The notes below the pieces were generated by a model. It made no database searches, was not told the DNA's origin, and saw only the letters and a list, made by a program, of their open reading frames with translations. A DNA stretch of 64,000 bases from CAYSPO01 sp964432945. Lineage in GTDB: Bacteria; Bacillota; Clostridia; Tissierellales; Peptoniphilaceae. The DNA lies in assembly GCA_964432945.1 (NCBI GenBank), contig CAYSPO010000001.1, positions 1-64,000 on the forward strand. The letters run 5' to 3'. Positions 35,139-43,111 of the stretch are shown here, one piece after another. The position numbers were made by a program, and so were the translations under genes. Position 1 is the stretch's first letter. Each line of letters starts with the position of its first letter.

Positions 35139-35775
35139 TAAAATAGATATTTCAGAAGTTCTTACACATGAAGATAATTTAACTTCAGATGAAAAGTTTT
35201 ATAGATTAAAAATTGTAGAAAAACTGGCAACAGAAGATAGACCTATTAGATTAAATGAGCTTCCAGAAATAAGCTCTCAAATGTATGAAATTCTCCACGA
35301 CAAAGGAGCTATTGTATTAGATGAAAATAAAGAAAATATAATGTATGCTTACCCTGTTTCAGGGCCGCATACAAACCATGAAATTCATTTGGCAGATGGC
35401 AGGGTCTTTCATTCTATGTGTGCTATAGACTCTCTTGGCTCTACTTTTACCTTTGGACAAGATTTAACTATAAAATCTCAGTGTTCTACCAGTGGAAAAG
35501 AAGTTATTGTAGAAATAGAGAATGGAAAAATTAAATCTACAAATGCTGATGATATTTATGCTATTCATGTTGATTTAAATGCATTTGAAGAATGGTCAGC
35601 TAGCTGCTGAAATGTTATGAATTTTTTCCGTGGGAAAGAAAACATGATTGAATATTACGAAGGAAATGAACTTGACGAAAAGACTAGCTTTGGTCTTGAT
35701 TTAGATACAGCATTTAAAGTAGGAAAAAAAGTTTTTAGTGTTGAACATACCTTATATGAATTTGTAGTTAAGTAA
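35131..35775 (+). CDS. saoL: MerB-like organomercurial lyase with selenocysteine in the active site (SaoL-like)
   Basis: Reading UGA at 35608-35610 as Sec gives 214 residues, against 212 for MerB. MerB cleaves the carbon-mercury bond using Cys96, Asp99 and Cys159. Here Cys97 and Asp100 appear in HSMCAIDSLG, and residue 160 is Sec in ASC-Sec-NVMNFFRG, so all three positions match MerB with an offset of one, Sec replacing the second Cys. The preceding residue is an additional Cys. A bSECIS-like stem follows at 35625-35637. ATG 35131 is used (SD AAGGAAG). It is cytoplasmic, behind the importer. Dealkylation of an imported organometal is the inferred role; no merA is present. Confidence 0.9.
35625..35637 (+). 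promoter_or_regulatory. bSECIS-like hairpin of saoL
   Basis: TTTCC-GTG-GGAAA, extendable outward by three more pairs including one T-G. The loop starts 20 nt after the UGA. Confidence 0.65.
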
Positions 35776-35786
35776 GGAGGGATTGG

Positions 35787-36857
35787 ATGTTTTTGTCATA
35801 TATTAAAGAAATTTTACTCGCTTCATTAGATTTACTTAACGGTACATCCGCTTGGCTTATTGCAAGTTACCTTTTAGCAGGACTTACAAGAGATATAATT
35901 TCACCAGCTAGGCTGCAAAAGTCTTTAGGGAATACAAAAATATCCTCTATTATAAAATCTACATTACTAAGTATGTGTTTACCTGTATGTAGCTGTGGAT
36001 CAGTTCCCTTAGGTATAAGTATGTATGAATCAGGGGCTTATGTCGGGCCAACCTTAGCATTTTTTGCAGGCTCTCCTATCTTAAATCCAGCTTCAATTAT
36101 TTTGAGCTTTGGTTTGTTAGGTAAAGAAATCACTCTTATAAATATTGGAGCAGGTTTAATTTTACCTATTATAATCGGAGTTTTGGGAAATAAATTAGCT
36201 GGCGATGAGCTTATGGATACCAAAATTCAAAAAGAGATAGAAAATATTAAAATTGAAAAAGATGAAAGATCTATTTTCTCAAAAATGAAATCAGGACTTA
36301 AATGGGTAAATAGTGAATTTGCTGTTAATTCTAGCAAATATATAGTTTTTGGTATGCTTTTTGGAGGGTTTTTATTAGTATCTTTTCCTCAAGCATTTAT
36401 TCAAAAATATCTCGGTGATCCGGGAGTTATGACACTTTGGAATGTTGCACTTCTGGCTACTCTTATGTATGTATGTGCAGTAGGGCATATTCCTTTTATT
36501 GCAGCTTTGATAGCTAGTGGGGCATCCCCTGGAGCAGCTATAACATTTTTAATGGCAGGAGCAGCAACAAATATTCCAGAAATTATAAGTATAGGATCAA
36601 TGATTGGTAAAAAAACAGCAGCCATCTATACTATTGTAATTAGTTCATTTTCTATGCTTGTAGGTATGATTACAAACAAGTTATTAATGCCTGGGTTTCA
36701 AAGGCAAATTGAATATGATGAAGTTGATAAAGCTATAAATACTGCTAATAGTCTTTTATTAAGTTTTCCTGATTGGGTTAAAAACTTATGTACTGCTATT
36801 GTAATAATTTATTTTCTAAAGGCAATGTATAATTCTTTAATTAGAGATAGGATTTAA
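35787..36857 (+). CDS. saoE: ArsP-family permease, putative organometal(loid) efflux (SaoE-like), copy 1
   Basis: The 356-residue membrane protein belongs to the ArsP_1/DUF318 permease family, whose characterised members export trivalent organoarsenicals. The family signature is present: PVCSCGSVPLGISMYESGA near residue 65, and later AVGHIPFIAALIASGASPG. It has about eight to ten transmembrane helices with a cytoplasmic loop around residues 145-185. GGAGG precedes the ATG 12 bp after the saoL stop. It could remove the inorganic or partially dealkylated product. A close paralog lies at 39667. Confidence 0.88.
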   Translation: MFLSYIKEILLASLDLLNGTSAWLIASYLLAGLTRDIISPARLQKSLGNTKISSIIKSTLLSMCLPVCSCGSVPLGISMYESGAYVGPTLAFFAGSPILNPASIILSFGLLGKEITLINIGAGLILPIIIGVLGNKLAGDELMDTKIQKEIENIKIEKDERSIFSKMKSGLKWVNSEFAVNSSKYIVFGMLFGGFLLVSFPQAFIQKYLGDPGVMTLWNVALLATLMYVCAVGHIPFIAALIASGASPGAAITFLMAGAATNIPEIISIGSMIGKKTAAIYTIVISSFSMLVGMITNKLLMPGFQRQIEYDEVDKAINTANSLLLSFPDWVKNLCTAIVIIYFLKAMYNSLIRDRI

Positions 36858-36859
36858 CT

Positions 36860-37402
36860 ATGATTAATCTAGATAGGGAAAAGAGAATTATAAATATTTA
36901 TTATAAGGAAAAGCTAGTTTTAACAATAGACGCAAGCTTAATGACTAAATTTTTTCTTACAGTAATAGTTATTCTAGTTGGTTATATAGGCTATATTCAA
37001 AACGCTAGTTTTAAAGAAGCAGATTTTGGAGTTGAAAAAGATAATCCACTTTTACTTTATTTTGAAGAAGAATTTCCTAATAATCCTGTTATCAAATGTA
37101 AATTAGGTGATGTAAATAACGATGGTAGAGATGATTTAATAGTTATTTACCAAATGCAGTTTCAAGATGGTAATGAATTGCGAGTGGTCTTTGATACAGA
37201 TAATGGATATGAAGTTTCTAATCAAAATAGAGCTCCTTATGAAAACCAAACTATTGAATTAATTGATATAGATAATTCTCCTCCTATGGAATTTATTGCA
37301 TCTGGCTCTAAAAGAGGAAGATATGGCTATGAGATTTATAGGGTTGATAATTCTACTCAGTTAGCCAGCGTCTTTGGAGAGGGAATGGATGTGTGCTGAT
37401 AG
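36860..37402 (+). CDS. saoC: membrane-anchored selenoprotein ending in Cys-Sec (SaoC-like), copy 2
   Basis: The frame encodes 179 residues ending GEGMDVC, then TGA (37397-37399) and TAG, exactly as in the paralog at 31578. The protein has one N-terminal membrane helix (about residues 33-52) and the same extracytoplasmic domain, with GDVNNDGRDDLIVIY (a Ca-loop-like D-x-N-x-D-G) and SGSKRGRYGYEIY. With Sec at residue 180 the C-terminus is Cys-Sec. A hairpin with loop AGGT follows. It is the last gene of the saoB-P-A-L-E operon, 2 bp after the efflux gene. Its role may be to capture or pass on the metal outside the membrane (inference). Confidence 0.85.
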
Positions 37403-37411
37403 GTTTATAAA

Positions 37412-37427
37412 AAGTTCAGGTGAGCTT
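37412..37427 (+). promoter_or_regulatory. bSECIS-like hairpin of saoC copy 2
   Basis: AAGTTC-AGGT-GAGCTT with one T-G pair. The loop starts 19 nt after the UGA, past the TAG stop. Confidence 0.65.
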
Positions 37428-37475
37428 ATATATAAGAAAATCTTATCCATTATAAATTAGCATAAGTAAATATTA

Positions 37476-37508
37476 TTAGACTATAAAGACGACTTTATAG
37501 TTTATAAT
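37476..37508 (+). promoter_or_regulatory. second MerR-type promoter/operator
   Basis: CTATAAAGACGACTTTATAG (37481-37500) is an inverted repeat sharing TAAAG-NCGA-CTTTA with the operator at 32161. It lies between TTAGAC (37476-37481) and TATAAT (37503-37508; spacer 21, or 19 to TTTATA at 37501). It precedes the binding-protein gene at 37581. Control by the MerR protein at 32205 is inferred from the shared motif. Confidence 0.7.
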
Positions 37509-37580
37509 AATATTATGATATTGAGTATATATATATTCAACAAATAATGTTATACATAGGTAAAACTTTTAGGAGGAAAT

Positions 37581-38834
37581 ATGAAAAAGAAAGTATTAGC
37601 AAGCATATTAGCTTGTACTCTTATTCTTTCATCTTTTACTGCTTGTAAAAACTCTGGAACATCATCTGTAGAAAAAATCGAATATGATCCTGTAGCAGAG
37701 CTTGAAAATTTCGAATTAAGAGAAATACCAGAAGCAGATAAAGATTTCAAAATTGAGATGGGCTATAATAACTGTGACCATATGGTTGGAGCTATTATAG
37801 GGGAAGAAGCAGGAATTTATGACGCTTTAGACTTAAATGTAAATGTAACTCAAACTAACAATACAAACATAGCTCAAGCCATGTCAACTAATGAAATGCA
37901 AGTTGGTTATATGGGAATTGACGGAGCAATAAGATCTCACAATGAAGGAGCACCTCTATTTATGAGTGCTGCAAATCATATTGGTGGATCAAGATACTTA
38001 GTAGCTTCTAATGATATTAAAAAGCCAGAAGATTTAATTGGTAAAACATTAGGAATTTCTCAAGATACAGCGAATAACCCAGAATGGTTACAATGGGCAA
38101 AAGAATTAGGAATTCCAGCAGAAGCTGAAAACTATGAAATAGTAGAAATAGCACAAAAAGATGGACCTTTAGCTTTAAAAGCAGGACAAATAGATGCATT
38201 CGCTTGCTGTGATCCGTTTGCTTCACAATCAGAGCTTATGGAAGTTGGCCACATTATGGCAATAGGTTGGGGAACTGATGTAGAACAAGCTGAAAGTAAT
38301 GATGCATGGGGCATGTGCTGTATACATGCTATGAACCAAAACTTTGAAAAAGAACATCCAGAACTAGCTCAAAGACTTATGGTAGCTCATATATTAGCAG
38401 TTCAATACTTATATGAACATCCATACAATGCGGCTATGATGTTTGCTGAAGGGTTTGGGACAACACCAGAAGTTGGTTTATTAACAGTATATATGAAGAC
38501 TGTTGCTGAAGGTAGAACAATAACTTGGGAATTTGATGAAGAAAACCTTAAAAACTTCGTAAAAGAGTATGAAGATTGGAATGTTGATCCAGAGAAAATT
38601 CCTGATTTAAGTAAAATAGAATCATTTATGGGTAAAAATATGCTTGAAGAAAGCAATATTATGCACTTTGAGGATTACCTAGAAGAATCAAATTTAGATG
38701 AAGTATTCCCACTTGGAATGCCATTTGAAGATTGGTTAGCGAAAGCTAAAGCAATAGATGGTATTGATAATGAAATGGGTAATGATATTAAAGTTCCAGA
38801 AATTTACCAAGAACAAGGATACTCAGCTAACTAA
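37581..38834 (+). CDS. ABC transporter substrate-binding lipoprotein with paired cysteines, sao-linked
   Basis: The 417-residue NMT1/TauA-type solute-binding protein has a lipoprotein signal (LILSSFTACKNS) and the segment VGAIIGEEAGIYDALDLNV typical of the family. It contains two Cys-Cys pairs, AFACCDPFAS and WGMCCIHAM, which could bind a thiophilic ligand. It has no permease or ATPase of its own, lies directly downstream of the MerR-type operator, and is flanked by sao genes, so it probably feeds the SaoP/SaoA transporter. No in-frame UGA is present. A terminator follows. Confidence 0.85.
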   Translation: MKKKVLASILACTLILSSFTACKNSGTSSVEKIEYDPVAELENFELREIPEADKDFKIEMGYNNCDHMVGAIIGEEAGIYDALDLNVNVTQTNNTNIAQAMSTNEMQVGYMGIDGAIRSHNEGAPLFMSAANHIGGSRYLVASNDIKKPEDLIGKTLGISQDTANNPEWLQWAKELGIPAEAENYEIVEIAQKDGPLALKAGQIDAFACCDPFASQSELMEVGHIMAIGWGTDVEQAESNDAWGMCCIHAMNQNFEKEHPELAQRLMVAHILAVQYLYEHPYNAAMMFAEGFGTTPEVGLLTVYMKTVAEGRTITWEFDEENLKNFVKEYEDWNVDPEKIPDLSKIESFMGKNMLEESNIMHFEDYLEESNLDEVFPLGMPFEDWLAKAKAIDGIDNEMGNDIKVPEIYQEQGYSAN

Positions 38835-38840
38835 AAAATT

Positions 38841-38874
38841 AAAATAATAGGATCATTTATGATCCTATTATTTT
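38841..38874 (+). terminator. intrinsic terminator
   Basis: AAAATAATAGGATCA pairs with TGATCCTATTATTTT around loop TTTA; it ends the transcript of the binding-protein gene. Confidence 0.85.
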
Positions 38875-38971
38875 GTTATTATCAATTAGTATAAGAAATT
38901 TTTATGATAAAGAATGATTATGCTTAATGAAATTAAACTATGCTAAAATATAGTAAGTAAGAGGAGTGTGT

Positions 38972-39235
38972 ATGAGAGATAAGGTTTTAGTGGAATTTAT
39001 CAACACTTGACCTAGTTGTGATTCACTTGGCAGGTCGGTTCAAGAAGTAGCATCACAATTTGGAGATAAGGTCGAGGTAAAGCTTTATTTCGCAGGAAAA
39101 GATGTTGAATATATTGCCAAATATGGAATGATATATTCAGGGACGATGATAATTAATGAAACTAAAAAAGTACAAAGACTTAGCAGATCTAATATTGAAA
39201 AAGAAATTAGGGCTGCAGTAGAAGAAATTCAGTAA
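38972..39235 (+). CDS. saoT: thioredoxin-like selenoprotein with Sec-x-x-Cys (SaoT-like)
   Basis: This gene is visible only when UGA at 39008-39010 is read as Sec (residue 13). It encodes 87 residues with a thioredoxin-fold start KVLVEFINT-Sec-PSCDSLGR, i.e. Sec-Pro-Ser-Cys in place of Cys-x-x-Cys. The later YSGTMIINETKKVQR resembles the loop before the final strand of small thioredoxin-like proteins. GAGGAG precedes ATG 38972 and TAA ends it 17 bp before the DsrE-like gene. A bSECIS-like hairpin follows the UGA. It may reduce or deliver reducing power to the Sec proteins of the locus (inference). Confidence 0.88.
39020..39040 (+). promoter_or_regulatory. bSECIS-like hairpin of saoT
   Basis: ACTT-GGC-AGGT core (39025-39035), extended outward by G-U-rich pairing after one C-C mismatch. 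The loop GGC starts 19 nt after the UGA. Confidence 0.6.
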
Positions 39236-39252
39236 AATATTGGAGGTATTTA

Positions 39253-39585
39253 ATGAGAGTTGCTTACGTAATGGGTTCAGAAAATGCTAGAAAGACAGTT
39301 AGAGATATGATAGTTCCACAAATGGAAGCAAGGGAACATGTTGCAGAAGTTGTAGCAATGTTTTTTACATATGACACAACTTTTATGCTGTTAAAAGATA
39401 CTGATCTTGGAAATAGACTTCAAAAGTTAGCTGATGAAAAAGGCTTGATGATAGTTGCTTGTGACCAATGTGTTATTGAAAGGGAAATTGATGATAAGCT
39501 TATTCCTGCAGCAAGTTTAGGATGCTTTCCAATGGTTTATGGAGCATTAAATAGTGCAGATATAGACCAAGTTATATCCATCTAA
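39253..39585 (+). CDS. saoD: DsrE-family protein (SaoD-like)
   Basis: The 110-residue cytoplasmic protein resembles DsrE/DsrF sulfur-relay proteins, with the region VACDQCVIEREIDDKL carrying two cysteines and a C-terminal ALNSADIDQVISI. It is cotranscribed with the Sec-x-x-Cys protein upstream (17-bp gap, SD GGAGG), and a strong terminator follows. DsrE proteins pass sulfur as Cys persulfides; here a chalcogen- or metal-handling role is inferred from context. Confidence 0.8.
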   Translation: MRVAYVMGSENARKTVRDMIVPQMEAREHVAEVVAMFFTYDTTFMLLKDTDLGNRLQKLADEKGLMIVACDQCVIEREIDDKLIPAASLGCFPMVYGALNSADIDQVISI

Positions 39586-39603
39586 TCGGATTAATGTACT
39601 TGA

Positions 39604-39645
39604 AATAAGCATCAATCTTAAATTAGATTGATGCTTATTATTTTT
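39604..39645 (+). terminator. intrinsic terminator
   Basis: AATAAGCATCAATCT pairs perfectly with AGATTGATGCTTATT (15 bp), followed by ATTTTT. The next gene starts 22 bp later, so it either has read-through or a promoter overlapping the hairpin. Confidence 0.85.
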
Positions 39646-39666
39646 GCGAAATATGAGAGGTGAGAA

Positions 39667-40761
39667 GTGAATTTTATTAGAGAAGTAATTTTAACAGCAT
39701 TAGAACTATTAAACGGAACATCAACATGGATAGTAGTAAGTTACATAATAGCTGGACTACTTCATGATGTTATATCACCAGTAAGGTTTCAAAAAGGCTT
39801 AGGTAATACTAAATTTTCTTCTATTGTAAAGGCAACCTTATCTGCTATGATTATTCCTATATGTAGCTGTGGATCTGTTCCTTTAGGAATCAGCTTATAT
39901 TATTCGGGAGCTTATCTAGGGCCAACCCTAGCATTCTTAGCATCGAGCCCATTTTTAAATCCAGCAGCAATTATTATGAGTCTAGGACTTTTAGGTTGGG
40001 AGATAACTTTAATTAATATAATAGCAGGGCTTTTCCTTCCTCTTTTAATAGGGGTAATTGGAAATAAAATAGGTGGAGATGAATTAAGAAAGCCTATGCT
40101 AGAAGAAGAAATAGTTAATATTTCTTTAGAAGAATCAGACGATAGAAGTCTTGTTGAAAAATTTAAATCAGGATTAATTTGGGTTTCTAATGATCTTGCA
40201 TTAACTTTAAGTAAATATACAGTCTTGGGAATGCTTTTAGGAGGATTGATATTATCTATTTTTCCAGAAAGCTTTATTCAAGAATATTTAGGTAATCCTT
40301 CATTATTATCCTTGATGAATGTAGCAGTAATGGGAACGATAATGTATGTTTGTGCAGTAGGACATATTCCATTTATTGCAGCTTTAATAGTAAGCGGAGC
40401 ATCTCCAGGCTCAGCTATTACTTTTTTAATGGCAGGAGCAGCAACAAATGTTCCAGAATTATATAGTATATATAAAATGATAGGAAAGAAAACAGCAGCT
40501 ATATATGGATTTATTGTAACAATTTATGCTTTTATTATCGGATATATCACAAACTTAATTTTAATGCCAGGATTTAAGCCAGTAGCTGATTTTTCTCAAG
40601 CAAATAAATCGATTGAAATTGCAAACAGATTTCAATTTACAATTCCAGATCCAATTAACTGGATTTGTACAGTAATATTATTAATATTTTTTATAAAAAG
40701 TATTCGTCCATTTTTAGAAGATTTTGCTTACAAAATAAAAGGATTTTTTATAGAAGATTAA
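39667..40761 (+). CDS. saoE: ArsP-family permease, putative organometal(loid) efflux (SaoE-like), copy 2
   Basis: The 364-residue permease is closely similar to the one at 35787 along its whole length: both share ICSCGSVPLGIS or its near-identical form, CAVGHIPFIAAL, and GAATNxPE. It belongs to the ArsP_1/DUF318 family. The start is GTG 39667 after GAGAGGTGA. Having two diverged efflux permeases in one locus suggests two substrates or products. A terminator-like hairpin lies at 40800. Confidence 0.88.
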   Translation: MNFIREVILTALELLNGTSTWIVVSYIIAGLLHDVISPVRFQKGLGNTKFSSIVKATLSAMIIPICSCGSVPLGISLYYSGAYLGPTLAFLASSPFLNPAAIIMSLGLLGWEITLINIIAGLFLPLLIGVIGNKIGGDELRKPMLEEEIVNISLEESDDRSLVEKFKSGLIWVSNDLALTLSKYTVLGMLLGGLILSIFPESFIQEYLGNPSLLSLMNVAVMGTIMYVCAVGHIPFIAALIVSGASPGSAITFLMAGAATNVPELYSIYKMIGKKTAAIYGFIVTIYAFIIGYITNLILMPGFKPVADFSQANKSIEIANRFQFTIPDPINWICTVILLIFFIKSIRPFLEDFAYKIKGFFIED

Positions 40762-40799
40762 TAAAAAGTAAAACTCAGAAAAAATAGATAATATATTGT

Positions 40800-40844
40800 A
40801 AAAATAACTATATTTAATTCTAATAAAAGATATGGTTATTTTTA
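40800..40844 (+). terminator. probable terminator
   Basis: AAAAATAAC-(T)-ATAT pairs with ATAT-(G)-GTTATTTTT around an AT-rich loop; this is the 3' end of the selenoprotein cluster. Confidence 0.55.
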
Positions 40845-41326
40845 TTTGTTTTTATAAATACACTTATTGAAAATAATAATATCTCTCAAATTATTAAGTT
40901 AAATTAACAAAGAATTAACAAAATATAAAAATATTTTTGAAAAATATGATAAATTTTGTTTATGATATAGTCTTTAATTTATAAATCATATTAATTACAT
41001 CTAAAATAGGCTATTTATAATAAGCTATGCTTATCAAATGAGTTATGAATAAAATAACATAATCTAAAAAGTAGTTTATATATGTTAAATTTAAATCGAC
41101 CGAGATATTTATCTAAGGTAAATAAATTTTTAATCGTTATAATATTTTTCTAAAAATAAATTAATTTAGAAAATTTTTTATTGTGTAAAAGTAAAGTTTT
41201 TGTATTTTTAAGAAAGATTTGAATAATTTATTTTCTTTATTATAAATAAGTATTTAGAAAAATATTTATATATAAATTAATTAAATATTAATCTATAAAA
41301 ATAGGTTAAGGATAGTAGGTTATTGT
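40845..41326 (+). other. AT-rich intergenic region before the oligopeptide transporter
   Basis: No gene or RNA is recognisable here. A promoter candidate is TTGAAT (41219-41224), 16 bp, TATAAA (41241-41246), about 80 bp before the permease gene. No riboswitch motif known to me is present. No SD of standard form precedes the permease ATG at 41327; AAGGATAG is the closest. Confidence 0.4.
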
Positions 41327-42292
41327 ATGAAAAGTTATTTAAGAAAAAGAATATTAACAAGTATTTTTACAATTTCCTTTGCTTTTGTTCTTACATTTTT
41401 CTTAGTTAGACTAGCACCAGGAAATCCAGTTAGAATGCTTGCTGGGGTAGATTCACCTAACCCAAAGCAAATAGAAAAATTAAACGAAGTTTATGGCTTA
41501 GATCAGCCTGTAGGAGTACAGTTTGCTAACCATATAAAAGAAATATTCAAAGGGAATTTTGGATATTCTTATAAGAGCAATAGACCAGTTACTGAGATTA
41601 TTTTAGAAAAGGTTGGACCTACTCTTATATTATCTTTAACAGCCAGTATTATTTCTGTAATTTTAGGAACTATATTAGGGCTTTATGCCGGACGAAACCA
41701 AGGATCTGTATTTGATAGGGTACTTATAAGTATTTCTTATTTTACTGATGCCTTGCCTGTCTTTTGGTTAGCTTTGATGTTAATAGTTATATTTGCTACT
41801 AAACTTGGCTGGCTTCCTACAAGTGGAATGTATAGTGTAAGAAATAGTTATGAAGGTGTTGATAAGTTTTTAGATCTTCTGAAACATATGATTTTACCTA
41901 TAGCAACTATTGTAATTGTCAGAATACCTTACTTTTTTAGGATAACCAGATCTTCAGTAATTGGAGTTATGAATGACAATTTTATTAGAACATTACGTGC
42001 TACTGGTATGGACGAAGATTACATATTCAACAAATACGTCCTTAGAAATGCTTTAATACCTGTAATAACTGCTTTTAGTATGTCTTTAGCATCAGTTATA
42101 GCAGGAGTTACTTTAATTGAGATAGTTTTTGCATGGCCAGGAATGGGAAGAGTTTTAATGGATGCTATAACTGGGAGAGATTACTCTGTTATTTCAGGCT
42201 TATATCTGATGATATCAATTTCTATCTCAGTTTTTATGCTTTTTACAGATATTATTTATGTACTGGTAGATCCAAGGATGAAATTAGAATGA
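41327..42292 (+). CDS. oligopeptide/nickel-type ABC transporter permease (DppB/OppB family)
   Basis: The 321-residue permease has an N-terminal transmembrane helix preceded by RKRILTSIFTI, the family segment FLVRLAPGNPVRMLAG, and the EAA-type loop RTLRATGMDEDYIFNKYVLRNA. It has six transmembrane helices. It is the first of five genes (B, C, D, F, A order), the arrangement of peptide and nickel transporters. The substrate cannot be decided; proximity to the sao locus leaves a chelated metal open. The stop overlaps the next start (ATGATG). Confidence 0.9.
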   Translation: MKSYLRKRILTSIFTISFAFVLTFFLVRLAPGNPVRMLAGVDSPNPKQIEKLNEVYGLDQPVGVQFANHIKEIFKGNFGYSYKSNRPVTEIILEKVGPTLILSLTASIISVILGTILGLYAGRNQGSVFDRVLISISYFTDALPVFWLALMLIVIFATKLGWLPTSGMYSVRNSYEGVDKFLDLLKHMILPIATIVIVRIPYFFRITRSSVIGVMNDNFIRTLRATGMDEDYIFNKYVLRNALIPVITAFSMSLASVIAGVTLIEIVFAWPGMGRVLMDAITGRDYSVISGLYLMISISISVFMLFTDIIYVLVDPRMKLE

Positions 42293-43101
42293 TGAAAAAA
42301 ATAAAAAAAGTGCCTATTGAATTTAAATTAGGCTTAATCTTAATTGGTTTATTGGTTTTGATAGCAATATTTTCTGACCAGATTGTTACTTATAGTCCAA
42401 AGAAATTAAATGACGATATTCTTCATCCCCCTTCTTCAAGTTATTATTTTGGTACTGATGGGATTGGAAGAGATGTGTTCAGTATGATTATTACTGGAAC
42501 AAAAACCTCTCTTTATGTAGGTTTAACTGCAGCTTTAATCTCTATGCTTATAGGTACAGTGGTTGGTGCTATTGCTGGATATTTTGGAGGTTGGGCAGAT
42601 AGAATAATTTATGAAATATTGAATGTTTTTTCTATGGTTCCTACCTTATTTCTTATAATTATGGTTATTTCTGCTTTTGGAAGTAGCTTAAGAAATACAG
42701 TTATAGTAATTGGATTAACTAGCTGGACAGGAACAGCTAGATTAATGCGTGGGCAAACAAAGAGCTTAAAAGAGAGAACCTTTATAAAGGCTGCTAGAGT
42801 TAGTGGTGAAAGTGATGCTAAGATTTTATTTAGTCATATAATCCCCCATGGAATTTCACCAATTTTAGTTAATGCTGCCTTATCTGTTTCTAATGCAATT
42901 TTATATGAGGCAAGTTTGGCCTTTATTGGCTTAGGGGATCCCAATGTTATTAGCTGGGGACAGCTTATAAATAACGGTAGAGCCTATATATTAAGCGGTT
43001 GGTGGGTTATTACTTTTCCTGGTTTAGCCATAGTTATTATAGTAATTGGTTTTCATTTGTTAGCTGAAGGTCTTAACAAAATGATTAACCCTAATAACTA
43101 A
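42289..43101 (+). CDS. oligopeptide/nickel-type ABC transporter permease (DppC/OppC family)
   Basis: The 270-residue second permease has the DppC hallmarks HPPSSSYYFGTDGIGRDVFS after the first helix, an EAA loop FIKAARVSGESDAKILFSHI, and the C-terminal ASLAFIGLGDP. Two adjacent ATGs (42289 and 42292) are possible starts, both overlapping the upstream stop. It pairs with the DppB-type permease. Confidence 0.9.
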   Translation: MMKKIKKVPIEFKLGLILIGLLVLIAIFSDQIVTYSPKKLNDDILHPPSSSYYFGTDGIGRDVFSMIITGTKTSLYVGLTAALISMLIGTVVGAIAGYFGGWADRIIYEILNVFSMVPTLFLIIMVISAFGSSLRNTVIVIGLTSWTGTARLMRGQTKSLKERTFIKAARVSGESDAKILFSHIIPHGISPILVNAALSVSNAILYEASLAFIGLGDPNVISWGQLINNGRAYILSGWWVITFPGLAIVIIVIGFHLLAEGLNKMINPNN

Positions 43102-43111
43102 AGGAGTATAA

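Noticed and set aside
32785..35775. Several genes interrupted by TGA could be pseudogenes
   Set aside because: Every interruption is TGA, never TAA or TAG, the frame is kept on both sides, family motifs continue after it, and a SECIS-like hairpin follows. Decay would produce mixed stops and frameshifts.
42290..42292. TGA at the end of the DppB-type permease as another Sec codon
   Set aside because: The protein is full length, the next gene starts at the same place with overlapping ATG, and no hairpin with suitable spacing follows.
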